Shown one piece after another: positions 37,047 to 44,994 of a stretch of DNA of 64,000 bases (positions are counted from its first letter, which is position 1; every line of letters starts with the position of its first letter). The stretch is taken from NCBI RefSeq assembly GCF_900129465.1, contig NZ_FSRA01000001.1:2110482-2174481 (forward strand), given 5' to 3'. Below the pieces are notes generated by a model. The model was not told the origin of the DNA, searched no databases, and saw only the letters and a list, made by a program, of their open reading frames with translations. This DNA comes from Chitinophaga niabensis (GTDB lineage: Bacteria > Bacteroidota > Bacteroidia > Chitinophagales > Chitinophagaceae). The position numbers were made by a program, and so were the translations under genes.

Positions 37047-37388
37047 CTAAATACTATATCCCAATTCCCCCACGCGGTGTTTAAACCACAGGAATGTACC
37101 TATTGCTGATACAAGCGATAACCCGATCATCACCCAATATATTACACGTTGCCCTTGCGTCATCTCCGCGGGCTTTAAAGCGGCCGGCCGTATTATCAGA
37201 AGATAAAGGCCAAACACTACTAAAAATGGCCCTATGCCCACTCCCTTATAGGAATAGCTTAAGTTATCCTGCTTCTGAGCCATCGCCTCCAGGGGCCGCC
37301 AGATAAAGTAATAGATAAAACCAATGCCGCCTGCAAGGCTTAATAACCCGTATAGGATAGATCTGTTACCGCTGGGTGGAGTGCTCAT
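37047..37388 (-). CDS. Small membrane protein, unknown function
   Basis: A 113-residue protein with three predicted membrane helices (ILYGLLSLAGGIGFIYYFIW, IGPFLVVFGLYLLII, VIYWVMIGLSLVSAIGTFLWF). It has no recognised domain. It is the first gene of the operon with GH43 and bestrophin and is divergent from the caspase-like gene at 37441 (52-base gap). Confidence 0.6.
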   Translation of the reverse strand: MSTPPSGNRSILYGLLSLAGGIGFIYYFIWRPLEAMAQKQDNLSYSYKGVGIGPFLVVFGLYLLIIRPAALKPAEMTQGQRVIYWVMIGLSLVSAIGTFLWFKHRVGELGYSI

Positions 37389-37440
37389 GGTTTTATTAAT
37401 TGGTTTATAATGCCGGCAATATACGCACCTAATGTTTTAA

Positions 37441-38238
37441 ATGTATGTAAAAACCACTTTTTTGCATCTGATCATAAACGGCCATATGAACTTCCTTTTT
37501 ATCCTGTTATCCACCTTTGGGAACTATACTCCTCCCCTGACCATTCATGTGCTGGTGGCGTTGTGTGACAATAAGTACCAGGGCATTGTTCCTGTGCCGG
37601 CGAAGATCGGTAACGGGCAGGATCCTGCCAATAATCTGTACTGGGGATGCGGATATGGGGTTAAAACCTTCCTGAAAAAACAGCCTGAATGGCAGCTTAT
37701 TAAGCTGATCAAACAGCCTGCGCCTTATGTTCATGAGCGCCTTGTTTTCAAACATCGCGTACTTCGGGATGTTCACCTGGTTGCAGATGCTTATGATGGT
37801 GCCCGCATGAAAGAAACGATCACCTCCTTTTTGCAGTATGCGTCAGGGCGTAATGCTCTTGATATTCCATTGGATAAAGATACCCTGCATGCAGGAGGAG
37901 ATGCCCGTTTGATCTGCTTTGTAGGCCACAATGGTTTAATGGATGCAGCGTTACCCGCTTATCCTGAAAAAGCAGATGATCGAGCGCGCGATGTAGCCAT
38001 TTTCGCCTGCGCCGGTAAGCAATACTTCTCCGGACCTCTTCGCAGAACAGGTGCAAACCCGTTGATCTGGACCACACACCTTATGTCTCCCGAAGCTTAT
38101 ACCCTGGATGCGATGATAGACAGTTGGCTGCAAAAGGAAAAGCCTGCGCTTATCCATGAAAAGGTAGCCCAGGCTTATCACCAATATCAGCATTGTGGAT
38201 TGAAGGGGGCCAGGAGACTTTTTGCTACAGGGTTTTAG
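37441..38238 (+). CDS. Uncharacterised protein with caspase-fold-like His/Cys pattern
   Basis: A 265-residue protein of no named family that I can recognise. It starts at ATG 37441, or at 37486 (MNFLFILLSTFG), where the first 15 residues look like a weak signal peptide. The order of core strands is caspase-like: TIHVLVALCDNK (strand 1), DARLICFVGHNG with His163, RDVAIFACAGK with Cys190. In clan CD peptidases (caspase, gingipain, CHAT) a His followed by a Cys sits at the ends of two adjacent strands in this way. The fragment IVPVPAKIGNGQDPANNLYWG looks strongly conserved in type but is not a known motif to me. A 37-residue helix-rich tail follows. Peptidase activity is an inference. Confidence 0.55.
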   Translation: MYVKTTFLHLIINGHMNFLFILLSTFGNYTPPLTIHVLVALCDNKYQGIVPVPAKIGNGQDPANNLYWGCGYGVKTFLKKQPEWQLIKLIKQPAPYVHERLVFKHRVLRDVHLVADAYDGARMKETITSFLQYASGRNALDIPLDKDTLHAGGDARLICFVGHNGLMDAALPAYPEKADDRARDVAIFACAGKQYFSGPLRRTGANPLIWTTHLMSPEAYTLDAMIDSWLQKEKPALIHEKVAQAYHQYQHCGLKGARRLFATGF

Positions 38239-38264
38239 GCTTTACTGCTCCAACAACCTATAAG

Positions 38265-38340
38265 CAATCCCGCACCAATCCCGTATCATTCCCGTATCAA
38301 TCCCGTATCAATCCCGTATCCATCCCGTATCAACCCGGGG
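38265..38340. repeat. Tandem 11-bp repeat array (CAATCCCGTAT)
   Basis: Six full units of 11 bases (38265-38330), each differing from CAATCCCGTAT by at most two bases, then a partial unit ending CAACCCGGGG. It starts 26 bases after the caspase-like stop. Downstream, CTCAATTCCCGCAAAA-like segments repeat twice (about 38402-38440). No direct-repeat/spacer pattern of a CRISPR array is present. Confidence 0.85.
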
Positions 38341-38668
38341 TACCTGACAAAAAAACATGCTCAAATATCCTCAATTGACATCAATTCCATCATAAACCCT
38401 CTATTCCCGCAAAACACCTCAATTCCCGCAAAATCCACTTAAAAACCTCAAAAACCACCCGCTGATTTTTCCTGCCTGTATCCTCAAACTACCTTCGAAG
38501 GAAGAAACAGGCAATCTCCCTTCCGCGAAAAAAATTCCGGAAAATAACCTAAGACTAATGAACTCACGAAAGAAGTACAATAAATGCTTACATACAAAGA
38601 AAGGAAACACCGTTTTTTCTTTGTTAACAACTTTGATCTATAAATGTGATGGAAGTCTTCAGTGTCAT
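38341..38668. other. Intergenic stretch downstream of the repeat array
   Basis: About 330 A/C-rich bases between the repeat and the stop of the PKD gene. It holds TTCCCGCAAAA repeats and no convincing gene, RNA or terminator hairpin. Confidence 0.6.
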
Positions 38669-41600
38669 CTACTTAATCAACGTCACCGTTCCCCTGAACA
38701 GAAAACTCGTCCCATCCTCACAAATTGTCTCTATTGCATAAACATAGTTGCCCATCGGCGCTATCGAACCCTTCCAGTTCCCATCCCAGCCCGCACTTGC
38801 AATGTTCATCTGAAAATGTGTTTTCTCAAACACCAGACTGCCCCATCTGTCATAAATGCGCAACGATGCTACTTCTTTGATCCCACGCCCTTTAGGATAG
38901 AACCATTCATTCATCCCGTCCCTGTTAGGTGTAAAGGCAGTAGGCAGGAACACCGCTCCCCTGTCACAGGTTACCATCACCACTACTTCATCCGTAGCCT
39001 TACAGCCGTAGCTATTTTCCACCTCCACTTTATATTTGGTGGACAAGTTTGGTGAGGCCAAAGGTTTAGGACAGGTGGCACAGTCTAACTGATCCGGTGG
39101 CGACCACTTCCATTTTATAATATCCGGGCTACCTTGCCCATACAGCGTTACAGGCATCCCCGTCATCCTTATCCGATCCGGTCCCGCACTAACGACAGGC
39201 GCTGGATGTACACTTACCACCAGCGATGTATCATGTGTAAAGCAACCATCAGCATCATAACCGGTCACAGCATAGGTATAGTTACCTGCTGCTTTGATAG
39301 TGGCATGTGGATAAGGAATATTAGCAGCATTCAGCCCCTCTCCCTTCCATACATAGTGATCTGCACCCTTTACCCATAAAGGCAACACATACCCCAGGCA
39401 CATGATCGTATCCGGTGTAGCCTGTATCTTAAACGGCTGCGCCACACGAATGCTTACATTATCCGTATTACTGCAACCATTGGCATCCGTCACACTCACC
39501 TGGTAAGTAGTGCTTACGCGGGGAGCCGCCACAGGATCAGGTGCCTGCGGATTGCTCAGATCTGGCGCCGGTGACCATAGATAGGTAATACCGCCACCAG
39601 CACTCAACGTTGTGCTTTTGCCCAGGCATATGACGGCAGAAGCTGCAGCAGCATTGATCACTGGTTTAGGTTGTATCGTAATATTGTGAAGCGCCGTATC
39701 ACTGCAACCGTCCTTGCTGGCAACAATAAGTTGTACTTCAGAACGCCCCGCTTTGTTATATGCCTGTTCAGGAGGTCCCTGTACATTACCCGTATTGCCA
39801 TTGCCAAAATCCCACTTCCAGGTAACATCACTCACTTTACTCACCGCTCCGCTGAAACTTACCTGCTCATCCTGGCAAGCTTGTAAAGGCGCAGTGATTG
39901 TGGCTACGGGTTTAGGATAGGCATACACCGTTTTGCTTACGGTTTGCGTACAGCCATAAGCGGTAGTAGTAGTAAGCGTAAAATTAAACGCCTGTGTTTT
40001 ATCCAGGAAAAAACGAGGTGTGGCAGTGGCATCATCTTCCACCTGCAGCCCTGCATCAAATGTCCATTTGTATTCCGCCTCTTCTTTCAGTTCATCAATG
40101 GAATAGCTGTTGAATTGTGGCGCAAAAGCAATCCAGCCTTCGTCACATACAAATTCCGGTGTAGATGTGAGCTTCACATCCAGCTTATCTATAACAATGG
40201 GATCCTGCAGGAAAGCTGTTCCCTTACAACCTGCCTGATCAGAGAGGATGAGGCGCGGCTTGTAAATGCCGGGATCTTTGAAAGTATGTTTAATAGTACT
40301 CTCAGTTGTTGTAGTAACAATCCCATCCGTAAAATCCCAGGCAAAATCAACAGCATTTAAGGCACTTACCTGGAACTCGATCTCTTTGGAGAGGCAGCCA
40401 CCCTTCGAAGACGTTGTAATGGTTGCATAAGGCCCTTTAACTTCTACTTCCTCCTCATATTCATCCTCGGTACCTGCATCACCTACCACTTTCAGTTTCA
40501 CTTTATATTTCCCCGCATAGGTATAAGTATGAGAAGGATTACTGATAGTAGCAAAGCTGCCGTCACCGAAGTCCCAATAGGAACTGGTGGCGTTAACAGA
40601 TGTATTGGTAAAACGGGCTATCACGGGTGGGCAACCACTGTTATTTACGAACGAAGTACTCACCGTAAAACTTGCGCTGACACTGGAAACTTTGATCTGT
40701 TTCTTAGCACTGTCTGAACAACCCAGGTTGTCTTTTACCAGCAGCTTCACTGTGTAAACACCTTTATCAGGATAGGATTTGGACGGACTGTTCTGTGCAG
40801 AGAATGTATTATCTCCAAAGTCCCACTCGTAGGTGGCATAACCACCTGTTTCACTCGTGTAATTATAGAACCATACATTACCACCCGGCCGTATCAGTGA
40901 AGCGCTTGGTGAAAAATCCGCATTAGGGCCATTCACCTGGAGATAGGAACCGGAAAAGGAGCTGGTACAACCATCCTGGTCCGTAACAGTGAGCCTGGGA
41001 TAGAAATAACCGGACTTACTATAAGTATATTTGAAAGGAGCTGCGGTAAATACCTTTGTGCCGGCGCCATCCCCGAAATCAAATGCCCAGGTTTTTATAG
41101 GTTTCCCTTTTGAAACATCTGTCTGATCAACAAAGGTCAGTTCTGTACCCCGGCATTCCAGCACCGGCGGCGAAAGGAATTTAGCCACCGGCCCATGCAC
41201 GTCCACAACAACCCCGTTGCTGGTATCCGTACATCCCTGGAAGTTATACGCTATCATGCGGATGGTATCCTTGCCAGGTTTGAGATTAGTAAAGAGCGCC
41301 GTTTCATAATTGCTGTAATTATACCAGTCCCCGCGTGTGCCATCTGAAGAGATCCACGAATAACTGTACTGGCCATAGATAGTTCTCTCTGCAGACACCA
41401 GGCTGGCCTTGAGTGTTTCATTGCCACACAACGATGCTTTGTCTGCAGTAATAACAACAGGCGAAGGTGCATACACATTAATGTTCATCGAGTCCGTACT
41501 GGTACAGGTGCCGTCTGAAACAGTGAGCCTTACCTTATACGCACCTGTTTTATCATATTTATGTTTGGCAGGTGTTGTTTTTGTAGTGTAGGTATCTTCC

Positions 41601-43546
41601 TTTCCATCTCCCCAACTCCACTTCCAGCTGGTAATGGTACCGATAGATTGTTCATCAAAGACCATCTCCGTACGGTTATCACATTTAACAGGCTGCATCG
41701 TGAAACGCGGGAATGGGTTTACGGCTTTGATATATGCCGTTTTGGTGACCGTTTCCACACAGCCATTATTTGAAACAGTCAGGCTTACGGTATAAGTGCC
41801 GGGCTGCCTGTAGCTGTGTGCAGTATTCTGGGTATAGTCACCATAACCGTCCCCGAAATTCCAGGTCCAGTTAAAGCCTACATCTGTAGTTCCGTTGAAA
41901 TACACCCAGTTGTTACCGCAGATCTGGGGAGCTTGCGGGGATGAGAAATCAGGCTTTGGCTTTTTATATACCCGGATCTCATTGAAGGAATATAGTCTCA
42001 CGGTTCCTTTACATCCATTGGTTGTTGTATAGGTAAGTTTTACCTGGTATGTGCCTGCTGTATTATACGTATGCGATGGGGTGGCAGCTGTGGATTTGGG
42101 GCTGCCATCACCAAAATCCCATTCATAAGTGGCAATGGCGTCTCCGGTACTCACATTACTGCTAAAAGAAGGCGTTATTCCTTCACAGCCACTGGCGATA
42201 CTTGCGTATGCATATACCTCCGGTTTCACCACATTCACATAACGCTCTGCTGTACTGGAACAACCGGATGCATTGCTGGCGGTAAGTTTTATATTAAAAT
42301 ACCCCAGGTTGCTGTAAGTAACAGAAGGATTTTGCTGCGTGGAGGATTGCCCGTTGCCAAAGCTCCAGCTCCAACCTGTGGCCCCCTGCGATTTGTCTGT
42401 AAACTGAACAGTAGCAGGCACGTCACAGATAGCGGTCTGGTCACTCACAAAATCAGCCCTCGGTGCAGGTTTTACTTCAAGGTCCTTGGTCACCGATTCA
42501 CGGCAGCTGCCATAGTCCGCCGTCATGGTCACCTTTACGATACCGGCGCCGGCAGGATAATAGGAAGCAGAAGTGCCATAGTAATAATTGATATAACCTT
42601 TGTCGACACCCCAGGTAATATTGTTTGCCTGCGGGCTGTTAGCAGCGGTAAAGCTGGTTCCGGAAACATTCTCGCAGATGCTGGCCGGCATCTGAAAATC
42701 CGTTTTAAAATTGGCTACATTGATATCTTCGGAGGTTTTGGTGGCGGTACAGCCTTTATCACTGGTAACAGTGAGCTTAACCTTGTAAACACCCCTGGTG
42801 GCATAAGTATGCGGGGCAGGGCTGGCTTCTGAAGCAGTACCGCCATCGCCAAAATCCCATTGATAGCTCAGAGTACCAGGCCCGGTAGTAGTGTTGGTGA
42901 TAGTCAATGCTCCGGGTGCGGAACAAAGGAATTTATCAGACACGCTAAAATTGGGAACCAGGGACGCTGCCGCATCCACAATATTGCTGATCTGCTTTGA
43001 TGCTGTACAACCATTACTGTTAGTGACGGTGAGCGTAACTGTGGGTGACAGGGCGTTGTTATAAGTATGCACAGGCATACTGCCGGAACCGGTAGTACCA
43101 TCCCCGAAATCCCAGCTATAGGTGGTAATAGTACCATTCACCGGGTTGGACTTGTCCGTAAAAGTAACGTTGAAAGGAATACAGCCTTTAGCCGGGCTGG
43201 CGGTAAAATCCGGCTGGGGTTTCTCCCATACGGTAACCGTCTTTTCTATACTATTGGTAGCCCCGGCAGCGTTCTTCACAGTTAATTTTACCTTGTAGGT
43301 ACCGGCAGTTGTATAGGAAGCACTGGGGCTTTGCTGTGTAGAGGTAGAACCATTTCCGAGGTCCCATTGCCAGGAAACAGGCGTGCCCGTTGAATTATCA
43401 ACGAATTTAGTGATCAGGCTTTCGCAATCACTGGTTTTAGTGGGAGTGAATTCCGCCTTTAACTGCTGTGCATGTGCAGAAAAAAGCATGAGGAAGAACA
43501 CAGTAAAGGTACAGGCTGCTTTGGTAATTAGGGACATGAAAAACAA
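38669..43546 (-). CDS. Giant PKD-repeat protein with gliding-motility/type IX sorting C-terminal domain
   Basis: A 1625-residue surface or secreted protein. Signal peptide about 1-27 (ends SAHAQ); the start is ATG 43546 or 43537 (MSLITK). About thirteen PKD-like Ig domains follow, each marked by WDFGDG-type motifs (YSWDFGDGTTG, YQWDFGDGGTA, YEWDFGDGSPK, WTWNFGDGYG, WAFDFGDGAG, YEWDFGDNTF, SYWDFGDGSF and others). The last 90 residues (VFLPTAFTPNRDGMNEWF, LRIYDRWGSLVFE, GWDGNWKG, GNYVYAIE) are a gliding-motility-associated CTD of type IX secretion, type B. Such proteins are exported by T9SS as adhesins or enzyme scaffolds. No catalytic domain was found. Confidence 0.9.
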   Translation of the reverse strand: MFFMSLITKAACTFTVFFLMLFSAHAQQLKAEFTPTKTSDCESLITKFVDNSTGTPVSWQWDLGNGSTSTQQSPSASYTTAGTYKVKLTVKNAAGATNSIEKTVTVWEKPQPDFTASPAKGCIPFNVTFTDKSNPVNGTITTYSWDFGDGTTGSGSMPVHTYNNALSPTVTLTVTNSNGCTASKQISNIVDAAASLVPNFSVSDKFLCSAPGALTITNTTTGPGTLSYQWDFGDGGTASEASPAPHTYATRGVYKVKLTVTSDKGCTATKTSEDINVANFKTDFQMPASICENVSGTSFTAANSPQANNITWGVDKGYINYYYGTSASYYPAGAGIVKVTMTADYGSCRESVTKDLEVKPAPRADFVSDQTAICDVPATVQFTDKSQGATGWSWSFGNGQSSTQQNPSVTYSNLGYFNIKLTASNASGCSSTAERYVNVVKPEVYAYASIASGCEGITPSFSSNVSTGDAIATYEWDFGDGSPKSTAATPSHTYNTAGTYQVKLTYTTTNGCKGTVRLYSFNEIRVYKKPKPDFSSPQAPQICGNNWVYFNGTTDVGFNWTWNFGDGYGDYTQNTAHSYRQPGTYTVSLTVSNNGCVETVTKTAYIKAVNPFPRFTMQPVKCDNRTEMVFDEQSIGTITSWKWSWGDGKEDTYTTKTTPAKHKYDKTGAYKVRLTVSDGTCTSTDSMNINVYAPSPVVITADKASLCGNETLKASLVSAERTIYGQYSYSWISSDGTRGDWYNYSNYETALFTNLKPGKDTIRMIAYNFQGCTDTSNGVVVDVHGPVAKFLSPPVLECRGTELTFVDQTDVSKGKPIKTWAFDFGDGAGTKVFTAAPFKYTYSKSGYFYPRLTVTDQDGCTSSFSGSYLQVNGPNADFSPSASLIRPGGNVWFYNYTSETGGYATYEWDFGDNTFSAQNSPSKSYPDKGVYTVKLLVKDNLGCSDSAKKQIKVSSVSASFTVSTSFVNNSGCPPVIARFTNTSVNATSSYWDFGDGSFATISNPSHTYTYAGKYKVKLKVVGDAGTEDEYEEEVEVKGPYATITTSSKGGCLSKEIEFQVSALNAVDFAWDFTDGIVTTTTESTIKHTFKDPGIYKPRLILSDQAGCKGTAFLQDPIVIDKLDVKLTSTPEFVCDEGWIAFAPQFNSYSIDELKEEAEYKWTFDAGLQVEDDATATPRFFLDKTQAFNFTLTTTTAYGCTQTVSKTVYAYPKPVATITAPLQACQDEQVSFSGAVSKVSDVTWKWDFGNGNTGNVQGPPEQAYNKAGRSEVQLIVASKDGCSDTALHNITIQPKPVINAAAASAVICLGKSTTLSAGGGITYLWSPAPDLSNPQAPDPVAAPRVSTTYQVSVTDANGCSNTDNVSIRVAQPFKIQATPDTIMCLGYVLPLWVKGADHYVWKGEGLNAANIPYPHATIKAAGNYTYAVTGYDADGCFTHDTSLVVSVHPAPVVSAGPDRIRMTGMPVTLYGQGSPDIIKWKWSPPDQLDCATCPKPLASPNLSTKYKVEVENSYGCKATDEVVVMVTCDRGAVFLPTAFTPNRDGMNEWFYPKGRGIKEVASLRIYDRWGSLVFEKTHFQMNIASAGWDGNWKGSIAPMGNYVYAIETICEDGTSFLFRGTVTLIK

Positions 43547-43606
43547 GTTCGCGCCGGGAAAATAAGCATAAATTTCAATCCCGGCAATGATGATTGTTAC
43601 CCGGCT

Positions 43607-43622
43607 TTTACAGGCCTGTAAA
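43607..43622. promoter_or_regulatory. 16-bp perfect palindrome near the DUF2200 gene end
   Basis: TTTACAGGCCTGTAAA is a perfect palindrome 9 bases past the DUF2200 stop and about 60 bases upstream of the PKD start. It has no loop, so it fits a dimeric-regulator site better than a terminator. A 7-bp inverted repeat (GCCGGGA, 43553-43559 / TCCCGGC, 43579-43585) lies nearer the PKD start. The role is unknown. Confidence 0.3.
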
Positions 43623-43630
43623 TCACCCTT

Positions 43631-43996
43631 TTACGAACCACGCAGGATCTTCTCCATCTTCCTGCCCTTCGCCAGCTCATCCACCAACTTATCTAAATAC
43701 CTCGCCTGCTGCGTTAAAGGGTTTTCGATATCTTCTACACGGTAGCCGCAGATCACCCCGGTTATAAGATGTACGTTAGGGTTGAGCGAAGCCTGCCGGA
43801 AGAACTCCTCAAAAGTCACTTTTTCTTTTATAAGTTCCTGCAGCTTCTTGTTGTTGAAGCCTGTCAGCCATGTTATCACTTCATGCAATTCTTCCTTAGT
43901 TCTGCCTTTCCTTTCTACTTTTTCAACATACAGGGGATAGACCGAAGCAAAGGTCATTTTTGCGATACGCTGATCTTGTTTGTGGGAATTGTCCAT
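43631..43996 (-). CDS. DUF2200 domain protein
   Basis: A 121-residue protein matching the DUF2200 family over its length: [67 protein letters not shown] (quoted in part as [14 protein letters not shown] and [16 protein letters not shown]). It is a small cytoplasmic protein with no signal peptide. The function of the family is unknown. It lies 47 bases after the SGNH esterase on the same strand and 84 bases before the PKD gene. Confidence 0.9.
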   Translation of the reverse strand: MDNSHKQDQRIAKMTFASVYPLYVEKVERKGRTKEELHEVITWLTGFNNKKLQELIKEKVTFEEFFRQASLNPNVHLITGVICGYRVEDIENPLTQQARYLDKLVDELAKGRKMEKILRGS

Positions 43997-44043
43997 ACCT
44001 TAAAGATACAAAGAAGCCCGAATTACCGCATGTGGCTTTATCT

Positions 44044-44880
44044 TTATTGCACAACCCCAATCTGCCTGAAAGTATTAATTACTTTTTTCGAGATGATGGC
44101 ATTTCCTTTATCTGATGGATGTAATCCATCATAAGTAATATTTACTGCCTGGGGTGGATATGGATATTCATCATTTTTGGGATCAAATGGTATCGTAGTG
44201 AATTCCGGATAACGATAATTTACATATTTACCGCTGCGGGGATCTTTTAAACGCTTGAAGTTCACCATATGCTCCAGGTCAAGCAGCGGATCATGATACA
44301 GATCGATAACGGGTATATTCTCCATCTTTCCGATAGCGATCACCGCGTTGGCAAACGCTTCCAGTGATTGCCCGTTTTTAGCTTTATATGAACCATGCGC
44401 GTTATTATTGGCATCAAACAAATAAACAAAATCATTACGCTGCATAGGCGTAATGAGCACGATTTTCGCGGCCTGGTTCAACTGGCGTATCTTATCGATG
44501 ATGATCCTGAATGAACCAAATACAGAATTAGTGCCTGTATTGTTCTTGTAATCATCGATGATCCCTACAGGCCGGCCACCCCACCAGTCATTTGTACCAA
44601 GGAATACGGTGTAAACATCTGCTTTCCCCAGCCCCAGATCTTCGATCTTGCCGGCTATATCACTTGACTTCCAGCCGTTATGTCCCTGGTTGATATAAAG
44701 CAGGTCAGGTAACCCCTCCACCACGCGGCTTAAATAACCTTTGGCAACACGATTGCCTGTTTCATCCGGGCGATCGTTCAGGTAGGTGATAGAGTCACCG
44801 ATCGCCACCCAAACCGTTTGCTTTTCAGTAAAGGAAAAAAGGAACAATGTTCCGATGATTATGAATGTTCTTATCAGCAT
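44044..44880 (-). CDS. Secreted SGNH/GDSL hydrolase
   Basis: A 278-residue protein: short signal peptide (IRTFIIIGTLFLFSFTE), block I VAIGDSIT with the nucleophile Ser, block II GHNGWKSSD with Gly/Asn, block III FLGTNDWWGG with Asn, and block V YDGLHPSDKGN with the Asp-His pair near residue 253-256. It follows the GH106 rhamnosidase gene on the same strand (114-base gap); a role as a deacetylase of rhamnose-containing pectins would fit but is only inferred from context. The long insertion around residues 140-220 is not seen in the smaller SGNH protein at 4115. Confidence 0.85.
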   Translation of the reverse strand: MLIRTFIIIGTLFLFSFTEKQTVWVAIGDSITYLNDRPDETGNRVAKGYLSRVVEGLPDLLYINQGHNGWKSSDIAGKIEDLGLGKADVYTVFLGTNDWWGGRPVGIIDDYKNNTGTNSVFGSFRIIIDKIRQLNQAAKIVLITPMQRNDFVYLFDANNNAHGSYKAKNGQSLEAFANAVIAIGKMENIPVIDLYHDPLLDLEHMVNFKRLKDPRSGKYVNYRYPEFTTIPFDPKNDEYPYPPQAVNITYDGLHPSDKGNAIISKKVINTFRQIGVVQ

Positions 44881-44994
44881 AAGGAAACCAAGATAAAAAG
44901 AATTGCAGGAAAAAGGTTACCAGGAATTGCCTGAACAGGGCATAGCTACTTAACCGATATACCGTATCCATGCCTGGCATATTAGATAATAACT

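Noticed and set aside
38265..38340. CRISPR array
   Set aside because: Units are 11 bases, contiguous and without spacers; no cas gene is nearby.
38193..38378. A 61-codon frame spanning the tandem repeats
   Set aside because: Starts inside the caspase-like gene in another frame; its peptide merely translates the 11-bp repeat, and has no initiation signal.
42071..42832. A 253-codon plus-strand frame inside the PKD gene
   Set aside because: Shadow of the repeated PKD coding strand; Gly/Ile/Thr bias reflects codons read backwards.
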